Shown here in pieces: positions 49,711-60,570 of a stretch of 64,000 bases of DNA (within the stretch, counting starts at the first letter, position 1; each line of letters starts with the position of its first letter). The DNA comes from Puffinus mauretanicus (taxonomy: Eukaryota > Chordata > Aves > Procellariiformes > Procellariidae): assembly GCA_023333565.1 (NCBI GenBank), contig JAJKFH010000115.1, positions 1,550,001 to 1,614,000 on the forward strand, given 5' to 3'. The position numbers were made by a program, and so were the translations under genes. The notes beneath the pieces were generated by a model. That model searched no databases, was not told where the DNA came from, and saw only the letters and a program-made list of their open reading frames with translations.

Positions 49711-49767
49711 GGACATCCTGACACCCCCCCGACCCAAAATAGAGCCTCCTGAACAAGAGTCTAGCAG
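49711..49767 (+). CDS. Candidate 57-nt internal exon of an unidentified gene
   Basis: A pyrimidine-rich tract with a branch-point-like CTAAC about 20 nt upstream leads to CCCCACAG at 49703-49710. The candidate exon then ends in AGCAG followed by GTATGC (49768 on). Its length is divisible by three, and only one phase is open: after one leading base it reads DILTPPRPKIEPPEQESS plus a split codon, a symmetric exon that can be included or skipped in frame. The Pro/Glu-rich product contains PKIEPP, which fits the SUMO-acceptor pattern (hydrophobic-K-x-E). I cannot name the gene, and no neighbouring exon was found. The donor is not the best consensus and the match could be chance. Confidence 0.35.
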
Positions 49768-52700
49768 GTATGCTCTTTCAGGTTGCGGAGAGGATACACA
49801 CCAGTATGCTGTGAAGTCTGCAACAGTGTCAAAAGATCACGCAATATAGATGATTGGCATTGCCAAATCAAGTGTCAGAAAGTGGCAGAATATCACAGGA
49901 AGCAGAGCAAGGTTGTAAAAAAAAAAACCACCAAACCACTGAATGTGATTGAAAAAAGCAAAATAGAATTTTTTTTTTTAAATTTAATATTGCAGAATAA
50001 GAAACAAGTCAATAAGGATAGCATTTCACAAAATTTCATTCTTGTATTCCTTCCAAAGGCATCTTGCTGGCTCACAACAGTCTCCTGTTCCTCTGTGAAA
50101 ATGCTCCTGTTTTATAATGTACCTCAAAGGAAGAAATGTCATACAGGATGTTCTTACTCAGACCCTAGAGTAGGGGTGAAAAGCTGGAGCATGGACAATT
50201 TATCTAACCAAATATATTCCCTTTTTTTCACTCTTCATTCTTTAAGTTTTTTCCCTTTATTGCACTTAAATTTAAGATCTCATGACTTGAAAATTATGAG
50301 AATAAAAAATAATAATTTTTTCCCCTTTATGATTTTAAGCACTTAAGACTAACAGTTCCTAGGCTTTTCCCTGTTACCAGAAACTTTCTTTTTCCGTTCT
50401 TTAATAAAGGTAGAAACTATTCCTTGTTTAAGAAAGACATGTCATAGCACAAGACTTAGAACACAACTCTGAGCAAAGCTGAACTTAGTTCGGTGATCTG
50501 GCCCATGGTGAAGAGTCTGAGCCATGTCCAACACAAATGCAAATCAAAAAACGTCCACCACCAGTAAAACTCTGTCAGGAATTGTACCTACAGATACATC
50601 AATGCCTCCTGGAGCAATAACCTAAGCATACACAACGCATGCTCTCTCTCTCCTCTACCCTTCTTCCTCCCAAAAGTCATCCTCTGATCAGAGCCATGCC
50701 CTCTTGCAGAGACCTCACAGGAAGCCAGTGGTACAGAAGGTCTCTGAAAGGCCTGGGTGTACATCCTCATCTAGTGAATGCCAGTTCAGTGTCGGAGGTA
50801 ACTTTTCAATTTCAAGTCAAAGAAAAATCAAATTCACAGGATGTTCCTAACATTTGTAACTCTAGAGGGAAGAACAGCGCACAAATAAAGTATTACTCTA
50901 GGTTTTTTTTATGATACGTTGGTAATGAGTCAAACACTAGTGACTAACTCCTTCAAAGATTTAAAAAATGCTTGAATGTGGGCTTGCGTAAGGTTGTCCA
51001 TTCGCATGAACAAACTCTGAGTTTGGGTCTTAATTTCATTTCTCCCTTTCATTCCTGAAGAAGACAATGCTGGTTGTAGTCAGCTGGTTTACTTCTTTCA
51101 AACTCTGTTGACACCTGCTGGTCTCCAGGCTTTAGGTTGGGTCTTCGACTCTTTCCCATGGCACTTCACAATGACACCGTTCCTTTGGTTTGGTGTGGAT
51201 GCTCGCATTTCCATTATTATTAAAAAATGAGGTTTGTTCTTATGGCATTAGGCTAAGATTTGACCACCATCCCCTACCAATGTCATTTCAGGGTTTTGTA
51301 CACATCCTGTTTATGAAATGCTGTAGTATCCTTCAGACTACAAATACGTAAAAACAGGCTACAAATTTTTAGCTCCATTTGGTGCTGCTGAGGAGCAAAG
51401 CAGTTTATAATTTGTCTCTGTACCTTTCTGCTTTTAATTACTGTACTGTTGGTTTATTTTTCTGCTGTTAGTTTGATTTAGGTAGCAGAGCACCTAGTAT
51501 TCATACCAGTATCTAAATATAAGGGTCTTTAAAGAGCAGCAGGTCACATTTGAATCTGGTGTGTGAATCTGGTCTTGAGTTTTAGCTTCATTAGAACCGA
51601 CAAGGCTGCAGCAGTTTGCACCCTTGCTGAAGTTACCAGTTCCATAAATCATGTGAACTAGTTGTTATAACACTAAGGTCATAGGAAGAACTTGAATAAA
51701 CAGTGTTCTTCCAATATCTAACTGTGTATGTCTGAAGTCTCTGTTTAAGCATTTTCAGTATTGTATTTCTATTGCGGCTAGTACGCTCCACTCACAGAAG
51801 AATACCTACACATAAGCAGCCGTGACATACTTTAGTGGATAAAAATAATACATCTTGTTTTGCGTTCAGATGGTCAAAGCGAAAGCAAAAAACTTAGATT
51901 GCACATAGAGATGAAAAACCCTGCTCTCTGCATTCTCTACAGTTCAGAAGTACACTTGCAATGCTCAGGAGACGTGTACAAGTGAGCACAGGTACCAGAG
52001 GCACATACAGAGCCAGTTTCTTATTCTGATGAGGCCAAATGTCATTCTTCTGTATTCAGCCTCTGAGACTGGCTATAAAAACAGCAGACATTGATTCTGT
52101 TCTTATTTTGTTTACGGACCATAAGAGAAGCTTATGAAAATGTCAAGTTCAGATCACTGAAAAATGAAATTCTCTGTTTATTCTAATTTTGGCCTCATCC
52201 ACACACTTTTACTCTGCCTATATCTCCATCTATATGGAAATTTTTTTCCTCATATTGCCATAGAGTGGAATTCAAAATGAAAAAGGTGTCTAGAATACTG
52301 TTTAAAAACTCATGCACAGAAATGTACATACAAAAATTCATACCTGTTTTAGCATCCATATTATAACCTCAGAGATTGTAAGCTAGGTACCTTATTCTCA
52401 AAAAATCAGTTTACAGGTCTGATTCTCCTTTCTTTTACACCAGATCTATTTTGCTTTATATGAGTTGTCTTGACTAGGATATAACTGATGTAACAGAATG
52501 TGAAATCCAGTCAGTCAAACACATAAATACCCACTTTGGAAAGCCATTGTAGCAACTGTGTGTTAAAATTAGGAACTTAAGTACTGTGACATTTTTTGTG
52601 TGAGCAATTGGATGACTGACCTTTTAAAAATGTGAAGCTCAGGTTAGCCCATCGCCTTCATCCTGCTTGTGAGACAGAGGTTACTGCTTAAAGTGTATTT

Positions 52701-54645
52701 ATGAATGTCCTGAAATACTCACTTTTCTCATCCTTCTTATCGTTGCCAAATCCTGCTGTACTTGGCTGTCCATCACAATCCGTGCAAGCTGGTATGACAG
52801 TGCAACTTTGGGGCTTGTGTTCCCAAAAAATCATTCTCTGGGACTCCCACCATACTGGAAAGGATACTCTGCAGTCTGGACCACAGTGTTTAGACAGCTT
52901 ACTGATGTCCTGTTTATCCTAATTAAGGCCCGCACAGTAATTATCTTCACACTGGGACATTTGGATAAAATGACATGTCTGTTTTTAGAGACAAGTCCTG
53001 GTTTAGTCTACTCCTCCAAGTCTTGCTTTTAAAGTGGGTTTCTTCACAACTTTACTTTGGAACCTATAAAAATAATGCAAATAGTTGTTTTTATTTTAAT
53101 ATACAATCACACAAATGTATATATGTTCCATATATACAAACATCTATATATTCGCAATATCTGTTATACATAAAATATTTGCAGTTGCTGGTTCAAGTTC
53201 TTATTTGCTGCATGCTCAAGAATCTGGTTAGCAACACAAAATCTAGAGTGATATAATTTCAGTCTAATATTTCAGAAACACTTCAAGACAGTAATTTCTA
53301 ATCTCCTTTTTTCTTTTTTTTAGGATGGGATAGGGTGAGGTGGGGTGTGTTATTATAATGTATGCAATGAAACGCATCCTGGTTTAACCAGATTAACAAA
53401 ACTGAGGTCACAGTATTTCCCAGAAAGATCTTTAACAAAAATATTATTGGGTATACCAGGGGAAGAATAAGAATCAAAGTTAATCCCACAAAGTTCAGAG
53501 ATTCTTATTTCTTATTTTTTTTTATCAGGACCTATTTTTATTAAAATACATCATTGGTTTTAGAGGGACAGAGAAAATTTCTAATGGATAGCACGGGGGT
53601 GTTTGACAGAAAAATCCTGCATGGGTGCTGAACTCTTCCCTCACCTTTCTCAATCACCAGAAAACAAATTGGAAAAGTAGAAATAGCAAGGTCAGGTCAG
53701 GTGAGTGCATACTTAAACATTTCATAGGGAGCAGGGTGCAGAGCAGTGATCTGCTCTCATGTTCCATTAATTCAGAGACAGCTGTCATTTATCTTTTGAT
53801 GGAAGCTAGAGGTTGAAATGCTTGACACAACATATCAGGCCTAATATGGAAAGATAAGAGCAATGTGGGCTTAGTTCTGTAAAAGTGAGTTACTGTGCAA
53901 AGAGGTTTCATAATTCCCCAACTGACGTTTAACAGAGAACTTTGGCCACATTTCAGCAAATACAAATTGCCCAGCTATAGTTAAAAAGAAAAAAAAGTCA
54001 AAGGATTGCATGGGGAATTAGCCACATAATTTCTATTAGAGACTATATGAATTGCATGGCTAAATCCTTGTGAAGCTTTTCAAATGCTTAAGAGCTGTAT
54101 GTCCATAAAAGAGTCTTAAAGATAGCTTTTGAAATGCAGGTAGGTAGGCAAAAAGTTAAATAAATTGGTGGGGAAGAACTCCTTTTTGCCTCTGGAAAAA
54201 CTGACTACAAGATGACAACTCAGACATACCTGCTTCTTTAGTTGTCAAAGTATTAACATTTGCAAGTCAATTTGGTGGGAAATACCATTAAAAAGATAAA
54301 AGAGAGTAAAACCAAAAACAATTTCAATAAAGACTCACTCAATAGTGCTGTAGATCCAAAAGAATAAAAGTGCTTTCTATAAAAACCAAAGTGTGTGTGG
54401 GGAGTTGACAGTAAGACGCAAAAGCGAACCTCTAAAAATCACATTTAATACAAGAAACTACACTATGTACAATAGAAATAGCAGAGAAAATCAGCACAGC
54501 ACGTAGCTGACTCAAGGAGAGATCTTATATGGGGCAAGGGGTTTAGTAGCTACTGAGCTGGTGCTTGTACAACCCTATATCTTACCCCTTTCTTGTTTTA
54601 AGAATGAAAAGGACTTTCCACCACCTCTCACAATTCAGGTGGGAC
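49768..54645. other. AT-rich non-coding stretch after the exon candidate
   Basis: No gene recognised. A plus-strand open frame of 187 codons (49783-50346) begins at TTG, is in a different frame from the exon candidate, and is Lys/Phe/Leu-rich. TA-rich short repeats occur near 53.1 kb and T-runs near 53.31 and 53.52 kb. Confidence 0.5.
52418..52510. repeat. Relic of an ancient palindromic amniote element
   Basis: CTGATTCTCCTTTCTTTTAC starts a unit whose far end, read in reverse complement (CTGGATTTCACATTCTGTTA), resembles the start, giving imperfect terminal inverted repeats about 90 bp apart. The layout fits a remembered amniote element with CTGATTCTCCTCTCACTTAC-type ends. Middle poorly conserved. 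Confidence 0.45.
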
Positions 54646-55655
54646 TATTATGGTGAATGGAGTTAAATCCAGTTGGCAGCCAGTCACAAGTGGTGTTCCC
54701 CAGGGCTCAGTATTGGGGCCAGTCCTGTTCAATATCTTTATCAATGATCTGGATGAGGGGATCGAGTGCTCCCTCAGTAAGTTTGCAGACGACACCAAGT
54801 TGGGTGGGAGCATTGATCTGCTCGAGGGTAGGAAGGCTCTGAACAGGCTGGATTGATGGTCTGAGGCCAACTGTATGACATTCAACAAGGCCAAGTGCTG
54901 GGTCCTGCACTTGGGTCACAACAAGCCCATGCAACGCTACAGGCTTGGGGAAGAATGGCTGGAAAGCTGCCTGGTGGAAAAGGACCTGGGAGTGTTGGGC
55001 CAGCAGTGTGCCCAAGTGGCCAAGAAGGCCAACAGCATTCGGGCTTGTATCAGAAATAGTGTGGCCAGCAGGAGTAGGGAGATGGTCGTGCCCCTGTACT
55101 CGGCACTGGTGAGGCCGCACCTTGAATACTGTGTTCAGTTTTGGGCCCCTCACAACAAGAAAGACATTGAGGTGCTGGAGCGTGTCCAGAGAAGGGCAAC
55201 GAAACTGGTGAAGAATCTAGAGCACTAGTCTTATGAGGAGCAGCTGAGGGAATTGGGGTTGTTTAGCCTGGAGAAAAGGAGGCTGAGGGGAGACCTTGTC
55301 ACTCTCTACAACTACCTGAAGGGAGGTTGTAGCGAGGTGGGTGTTGGTCTTTTTTCCCAAATAACAAGTGATAGGACAAGAGGAAATGGCCTCAAGTTGC
55401 GCCAGGGGAGGTTTAGATTGGATATTAGGAAAAATTTCTTCACTGAAAAGGTTATCAAGCCTTGGAACAGGCTGCCCAGGGAAGTGGTTGAGTCACCATC
55501 CCTGGAGGTATGTAAAAGACATGTAGATGTGGTGCTTAGGGACATGATTTAGTAGTGGACTTGGCAGTGTTAGGTTAATGGTTGGACTCGATGATCTTAA
55601 GGGTCTTTTCCAACCTAAATGATTCGATGCTTCTATGATTCTCTGATTCTATGAT
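54646..55655 (+). mobile_element. CR1 LINE, 5'-truncated, plus strand, well preserved
   Basis: Homology to CR1 ORF2 starts near 54646 (GTGAATGGAGTTAAATCC), continues through the ORF2 stop at 55550-55552 and a short 3' UTR, and ends in degenerate terminal repeats (TTCTATGATTCTCTGATTCT) at about 55655. The 5' end lies inside the reverse transcriptase, between motifs A and B. It shares its 3' end with the 1-148 fragment. No clear target duplication, as is usual for CR1. Confidence 0.95.
54650..55552 (+). pseudogene. CR1 ORF2 reverse transcriptase C-terminal part, two in-frame stops
   Basis: One continuous frame of about 300 codons carries motif B (SGVPQGS), motif C with both catalytic aspartates (FADDTKL), then [24 protein letters not shown] and [11 protein letters not shown]. 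It is interrupted only by TGA (54854-54856) and TAG (55226-55228). Compared with other CR1 copies a short in-frame deletion lies near 54995 (GVLG joined directly to QQCAQ). There is no endonuclease, fingers or motif A because of the 5' truncation. The absence of frameshifts makes it much less decayed than the minus-strand copy at 8-9.3 kb. Confidence 0.93.
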
Positions 55656-56715
55656 TAAGGGTACTGGGGCTAGGCATGTTCTTCGTACTTCTGGATACTC
55701 AAACTTCACAGGTCACAGCTCTATGAAGATAGTATCTCACTGACACCTCTACCCTTTTATTTACAGTTGCGTGCATCTTACCCTTCCTCACTTGTATGAA
55801 CAGATAATACTAAGAACTTGGAAAAGAGGTTTTGGGGAGATGTGTATGTGCCTTTGCACAATTTATGGGTAATAGCAAACAGGCCAAAGCATCACCCTGT
55901 ATTTCACAGAGGAAAGCTCCAGGGTCCACCCAGTTTCACTGATCCAATTTTAAATTTACAGGGTGACACTTTGTTCCCTGTAATCTGTAGTGATACAGAG
56001 AATAGGTGAGCCCAGCCTTTCAGTGGTCAGAAATAGGTTATGAATTACTGGTCCTAACTCCTCCTGCTCATGTCTCCCACTAATGGTTTGTCCAGCCTGA
56101 TGTGCGGTGTCTATCCTTGTCATGTCGTCTTGATGAAGGTCTGAATTTAAATTTGGAATTGCTGCCTCCTGAACTGAGAAGCTCTCAAGGTCTAGATGTT
56201 TTCCTCCAGTCCTGTCTCTGGCAGGAGAGCAGGAGCAGCAGAAATTGCTGACATACTTTCAGTTCAGCTTCTCATGACTTTTTGAAAGTTACTCTGTTGT
56301 AGCAGAAAAGTTCTGTGCTTGTCATTGCCTAAATGTTGTTGTTGTGTGATTTTTTTTAACTTTGCTTGAGTGTAATCGTTTTTGAGTCTGCAGAAAATAG
56401 AGGTAAAACATTTTTCCCTTGATAAAGAAAAATCGCTTAAAATATTTTCCTGCCAAAGCAAGAAAGAAATGAGAGTTGAAAACAAAAGAAAAGCTCTATA
56501 TCAAGAATTGCTTTGACTGCAATAGGGAAAAGTGGTTTTAATTGGTCCAAGATGCCTATCTTTTTTTTTTTTTTTAAAATCACATATTGAGGATTAATAA
56601 TTTGGTTGGCTTTCTGAGAAATTCTTCCCCTTTGGCTTTTTTTTTTTTTAATATTTTGAAATACATTCTTTCAAAGTTCTAGGGATATTCAGTGCTGTGG
56701 TGAAGTCTCCTGTGA
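55656..56715. other. AT-rich non-coding stretch
   Basis: Between the CR1 and the LTR target site. No gene or element recognised; T-runs at 56562-56575 and 56639-56649. Confidence 0.6.
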
Positions 56716-56720
56716 CTCTT
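56716..56720. repeat. Left target-site duplication of LTR copy 2 (CTCTT)
   Basis: CTCTT immediately precedes the LTR start and is repeated immediately after its end at 57311-57315. Confidence 0.85.
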
Positions 56721-56845
56721 TGCCATGGTTTGATCCCACCAGCAACTAAGCACCACACAGCCGCTCGCTTACTCACTCCTGGTGGGATGGGGGAGAGAAT
56801 CAGAATGGTAAAAATGAGAAAACTCGTGGGTTGAGATAAAGACAG

Positions 56846-56851
56846 TTTAAT
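56846..56851 (-). terminator. ATTAAA polyadenylation signal of LTR copy 2
   Basis: Plus-strand TTTAAT within GACAGTTTAATAGG reads ATTAAAC on the LTR strand, in the same position relative to the conserved GTCTTTATCTCAACCCA block as in copy 1. Confidence 0.6.
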
Positions 56852-57044
56852 AGGTAAACCAAAAGCCACGCACGCAAGCAAAGCAAAACAAGGAATTCAT
56901 TCACTACTTCCCATCAGCAGGCAGGTGTTCAGCCATCTCCAGGAAAGCAGGGCTCCATCACGCATAACGGTTACTTGGCAAGACAAACACCATCACTCCG
57001 AACATGCTCCCCCTTCTTCTTCCCCACAGCTTTATGTGTGAGCA

Positions 57045-57052
57045 TGACGTCA
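57045..57052 (-). promoter_or_regulatory. CRE/ATF palindrome in LTR copy 2
   Basis: TGACGTCA is intact, just upstream on the minus strand of the TATA-box position. This is the canonical cAMP-response element bound by CREB/ATF bZIP dimers. Copy 1 has the CpG-decayed form. Binding is inferred from sequence. Confidence 0.6.
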
Positions 57053-57310
57053 TATGGTAAGGAATATCCCTTTGGTCAGTTGGGGTCAGCTGTCCCAGCT
57101 GTGTCCCCACCCAACTTCTTGTGCACCCTCAGCCTACTCGCTGGTGGGGTGGGGTGAGAAGCAGAGAAGGCCTTGGCTCTGTGTAAGCCTGCTCAGCAGT
57201 AACGAAAACATCCCTGTGTTATCAACCCTGTTTTCAGCACAAATCCAAAATACAGCCCCATACTAGCTACTATGAAGAAAATTAACTCTATCCCAGCCAA
57301 AATCAGAACA

Positions 57311-57315
57311 CTCTT
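57311..57315. repeat. Right target-site duplication of LTR copy 2 (CTCTT)
   Basis: Identical to the five bases left of the LTR. Confidence 0.85.
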
Positions 57316-57589
57316 GTAAGATGTCAAGGAGCTGTAAGAGAGCTTCAGTATACTCGTAGGAAAAAAAAAATGCCCGTATGATTCAACATCACATTACTTG
57401 AGGAATGTGTCTTACTGGGCTATTTTGATGCTACTTGGTGAAATATAATGTTACTTGGAGTAAGCAAGATAAATGAATCTGCCCGTAACAACTATTTCCC
57501 TTCAGCTGTAAAAAATCCTGGGTGGGAGATTCAGATTTTATGAGCTGTTTTCAGGTAGAAAAGTAATATGGAAGGTGCTGAGAGGGAGG

Positions 57590-58040
57590 TGAGGGGCGAG
57601 CAGCCTCCTTTTCCCTGGGCTGCGCACCTCATGTGTAAATGCTGTTCTACTCACGCGAAAGAAAGGAATGTGTGTTTATATATTTCAAAGACACAGGCAG
57701 CACCCTAAAACAATTAAGAACAGAGAAACGAGAGAGGCTTTTTGTGTTCATTGCCATGGCTCAGCCACGCTGGGCGGCAGCACCGGGTCCCGGTGCGTTT
57801 GAGGGCTGTAGTAGCAGGCACGGTGTTAGGTGCCTGGAAAGGGCTGGACAGGCTGCTGCTGGGTACCCTTCCAGGATGTCTGTTCCTCTACACAGCAGTG
57901 ATGCCTTGGTGGCATCACTGAATCTCCCTGTCTCTCAGAGCATCAGCCCGACTCTCCTCGCCCCCAAAGCAGCTGCTGCCAGAGGCGCGCAGCATTTTGT
58001 GGCGCGGTCTGCTCGGTGATTCTGCGTTCACTTGTAACAT
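57590..58040 (+). other. CpG-rich pocket with a Kozak-context ORF and a perfect hairpin
   Basis: CpG dinucleotides, scarce over most of the window, cluster here (for example GGCGCGCAGC, TGGCGCGGTCTGCTCGG, ACGCGAAAG). A frame open from 57639 to 58019 includes an ATG at 57756 in the context GCCATGG, giving 87 residues, Ala/Arg/Ser-rich and without a recognised domain. A perfect 10-bp inverted repeat, CAGTGATGCC / GGCATCACTG with a TTGGT loop, lies at 57896-57920. It could be a small CpG island, a first exon, or a chance GC patch. Confidence 0.4.
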
Positions 58041-60511
58041 GCCTCTGCAAAACAAACGCGGCTCTGCTCTTGACATCACTCCAGTTATGGAGTCAGTGCT
58101 GCAGTTTGAAGTGCTGAGCCAACCTGGTGTTTTAATTCAAATTTCATCTGAGGTTTCTTTGATCCTTCTGTTCTTAAGGAAAATAATCACCATCTTAAGG
58201 GTTCCTTACACTTCTTGATAATATAGATCAAGGCTAGGGAGGCAACAGTTTTCTTGAATAAAAATTAAAGTAAAAAGGTGAAAAATGTCTATTTTCTCAG
58301 AACAACCTTAAGCCCTTTATGTAGGTCAAGGTCATGATGTCTAAATAAATGGGATACAATGTTCCCTGTGCTGTTGTATGCCCTCCTTAGATCCTTCTTA
58401 GATTCACTCCTTCGAAGAAAGCAGGAGTTTCCCACCCTGCTGTGAGCACGAAGGGACTGCAGCGAGTAGAAATTTACCAAGCGTTAACAACTGAGCTGAT
58501 GCAGAGGAGATGGCATGTGTCCCACATTGTAAGGCTGGAGCAGATTGTGGTCTTCCTGTTCTAGGGGAGAAGTAATTCCTTTGCAACCATATTTGTTGGA
58601 TAGTAGCAAGACCTTTATGTAGAGGCATAATCTGTTCCTTAGGGCTTCTACTGAATTCAGTTAGAGATGGGTTGTTGTTTTTTTCTGTCTGTTTTTCTAA
58701 AGCAAGCACTAAATAATGATCTGAGATTACCTCTAGACTCGGGGTTTGACAACATTCCTGTACTCCACTTTGGTAAAATAGGATTGGTACCTAGCATGAG
58801 ATATATACAATAGCTTTGAAATGTTTATAATCAGATTAGATTGGGTAGAGGGATATGACCTTGCCCTCCCCTTCCCCATACTTCTCTATTTTTCTCACTT
58901 CAAGAACAGTTATTTTTGTTTCAGACTGTTCAGGTTTAAGGAAACCACTAATTTATATAGGGCATGCTCAGAGGCTTAACATAATCATTCCCAGAGTAAC
59001 ATGACTGTTTCCATTAGCATAATTATGCCCATACTCATTACATGATTCATATTCTTATAATTTTTTTTAGGAGTCACAATTCCCCACTTTATTAGATTTG
59101 TCTTTTGTGAAGAATTGTTCAATTTTTTTAATCATCCGTTATTTTTTCTGTTTAACTTTCAGAGGTGAAATGTGAAATTTGGTTTCTTTCTGAGTAACTT
59201 CCCCTAGCTGAGACTGTGACCTGAGTCACTGTAAGTTATGCAAGGAGAAACTAGAATCGAAGCCTATGGCTCTTAAAAGCTGTGCCCACCTGATTTTCCT
59301 ATCACGTTTGCCTTTCATTTTTGGTTCCTAAGAGTTAGGGTTACAGTTACATTCTGGTCTGTACTCTCTGCACTCCCACTGTTTCCTTCTAGTTGTTAAA
59401 GGATCGTATCACCCCTACACCTTCCTAACTGAATCAGGAAATACATATTGTTCCAGTTTCAAATGCTGCAATGTGGGTGAATGCATATAGACCTAAAGAG
59501 AAGCTGAATGGACCGTTTAGCAGACAGCAGTTTCCCGTATCCAACTGCTTACACGCAGAAACCCAATAGGGCTTAGCTGACACAAACTGTGACGGGTTTC
59601 TTTAGGCTTAAAGAGGTTCCCATATCCTATTTTAGAACAGCTGCTACATAACTCTTGGTCATATGGCAGCCTTTAGAAAACTGTCCTGTAAGGGGAAAAA
59701 ACCTATATTTTGGAAGTCTCATATATATTATATAAAATATATTTTTTAAAAAATCGTTTGAGGTTTCAGGATGTTTTCTCCAAAGAAATTCTCTTGATTT
59801 GCATGCCAATGAAAATCCTGTGTCCCAAGAAACAAAGTTAAACAATATGATTATGTTTCCTACACCCAGGAGTGGATTTTTAAGGGGAAGGGAAGGAGGA
59901 GGGAAACAGTGGAAATGCAAAGCTACAGTATTTCTTTAATTACTTCTTACTTGTGGGAAACTGATCGCAGGAAAACAATGTCCCACCTTCTATATTCCAT
60001 ATGCAAAATACTATTATGTTTGCAGCTTTGTGTCAGTGAAATATGATCAATCTTCTTTTCCCCAGAGCTAGCACATTTCTGTGTGTTGCTCTTGTTTTTA
60101 CACGGACAGGGATGTGCCAGAGTTTTCACCTTCCCAGTTAGAATAGTGCATGTTTTCTGGCAGTTCCCTGGTTAGGAGAAGGGACCGGGAACTGGATTCC
60201 TCTGCTCAGGAGGAACTGAGTCTCCAAGTGTGTTTTTTGGTCAGAATCACCAGCTGATTTGAACATGGTCTGGAGGACTGGCCTCTGCTTGGTCTCAGAA
60301 AGTCCTCATTAGTACTCGCTGCTGCTGAATGACTGCCAACACAAGGAGAGAATGAAGATTCACGGTGTCTAACTTCAGACATCTAAATTAGGTTGGAAAT
60401 CTATACTCCATACAAAAGGACTCCTTCATCTGGAGCTCTGAATTAACTAACTAAAAGGAGTAGACTTAGGTAGAGTGACTACTCTCCTTTGCCAAAACAA
60501 TTGGTACCTCT
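58041..60511. other. AT-rich non-coding stretch
   Basis: No gene recognised; ORFs reach 101 codons. Short TA-rich tract at 59719-59746. Confidence 0.55.
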
Positions 60512-60570
60512 GCCTCAGTTGGTGAAAGTCAAAATAATTCCACTGAAGCTGATGGAACTTCACTTCATCT
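60512..60570. repeat. Relic of an ancient palindromic amniote element
   Basis: CCTCAGTTGGTGAAAGTCA followed by AAATAATTCCACTGAAGC and GATGGAACT resembles a remembered half-element, TCAGTTGGTGTAAATCA..AACTCCATTGAAGTCAATGGAG. It lies inside a 132-codon plus-strand frame, which argues that the frame is not a gene. Confidence 0.35.

Larger units (their letters stand above)
56721..57310 (-). mobile_element. Solo LTR of an avian endogenous retrovirus (ERVL-like), copy 2
   Basis: A 590-bp element with plus-strand ends TGCCATGG and CAGAACA (minus strand TGTTCTGATTTTGGC ... CCATGGCA), flanked by a perfect 5-bp duplication, CTCTT. On the minus strand it carries a perfect CRE palindrome TGACGTCA (57045-57052), a degraded TATA (CACATAAA) and an ATTAAA signal (56846-56851). 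No internal retroviral genes remain, so it is a solo LTR. U3 start, promoter neighbourhood and terminal block match copy 1; the segment between TATA and ATTAAA (56852-57030) is unrelated to the corresponding part of copy 1. A 5-bp duplication is the size typical of ERVL-type integrases. Confidence 0.93.

Noticed and set aside
54707..55153. Minus-strand 148-codon frame
   Set aside because: Antisense shadow of the plus-strand CR1 ORF2; its residues mirror conserved reverse transcriptase codons.
6290..57310. The two same-strand LTRs as ends of one provirus
   Set aside because: They are about 50 kb apart, belong to variants with unrelated middle segments, have different flanks, and no gag, pol or env lies between them. 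Copy 2 has its own complete target duplication.
57975..57995. CTCF-like motif (CTGCCAGAGGCGCGC) in the CpG pocket
   Set aside because: It lacks the GGC run at the required spacing of the CTCF core; only a partial match.
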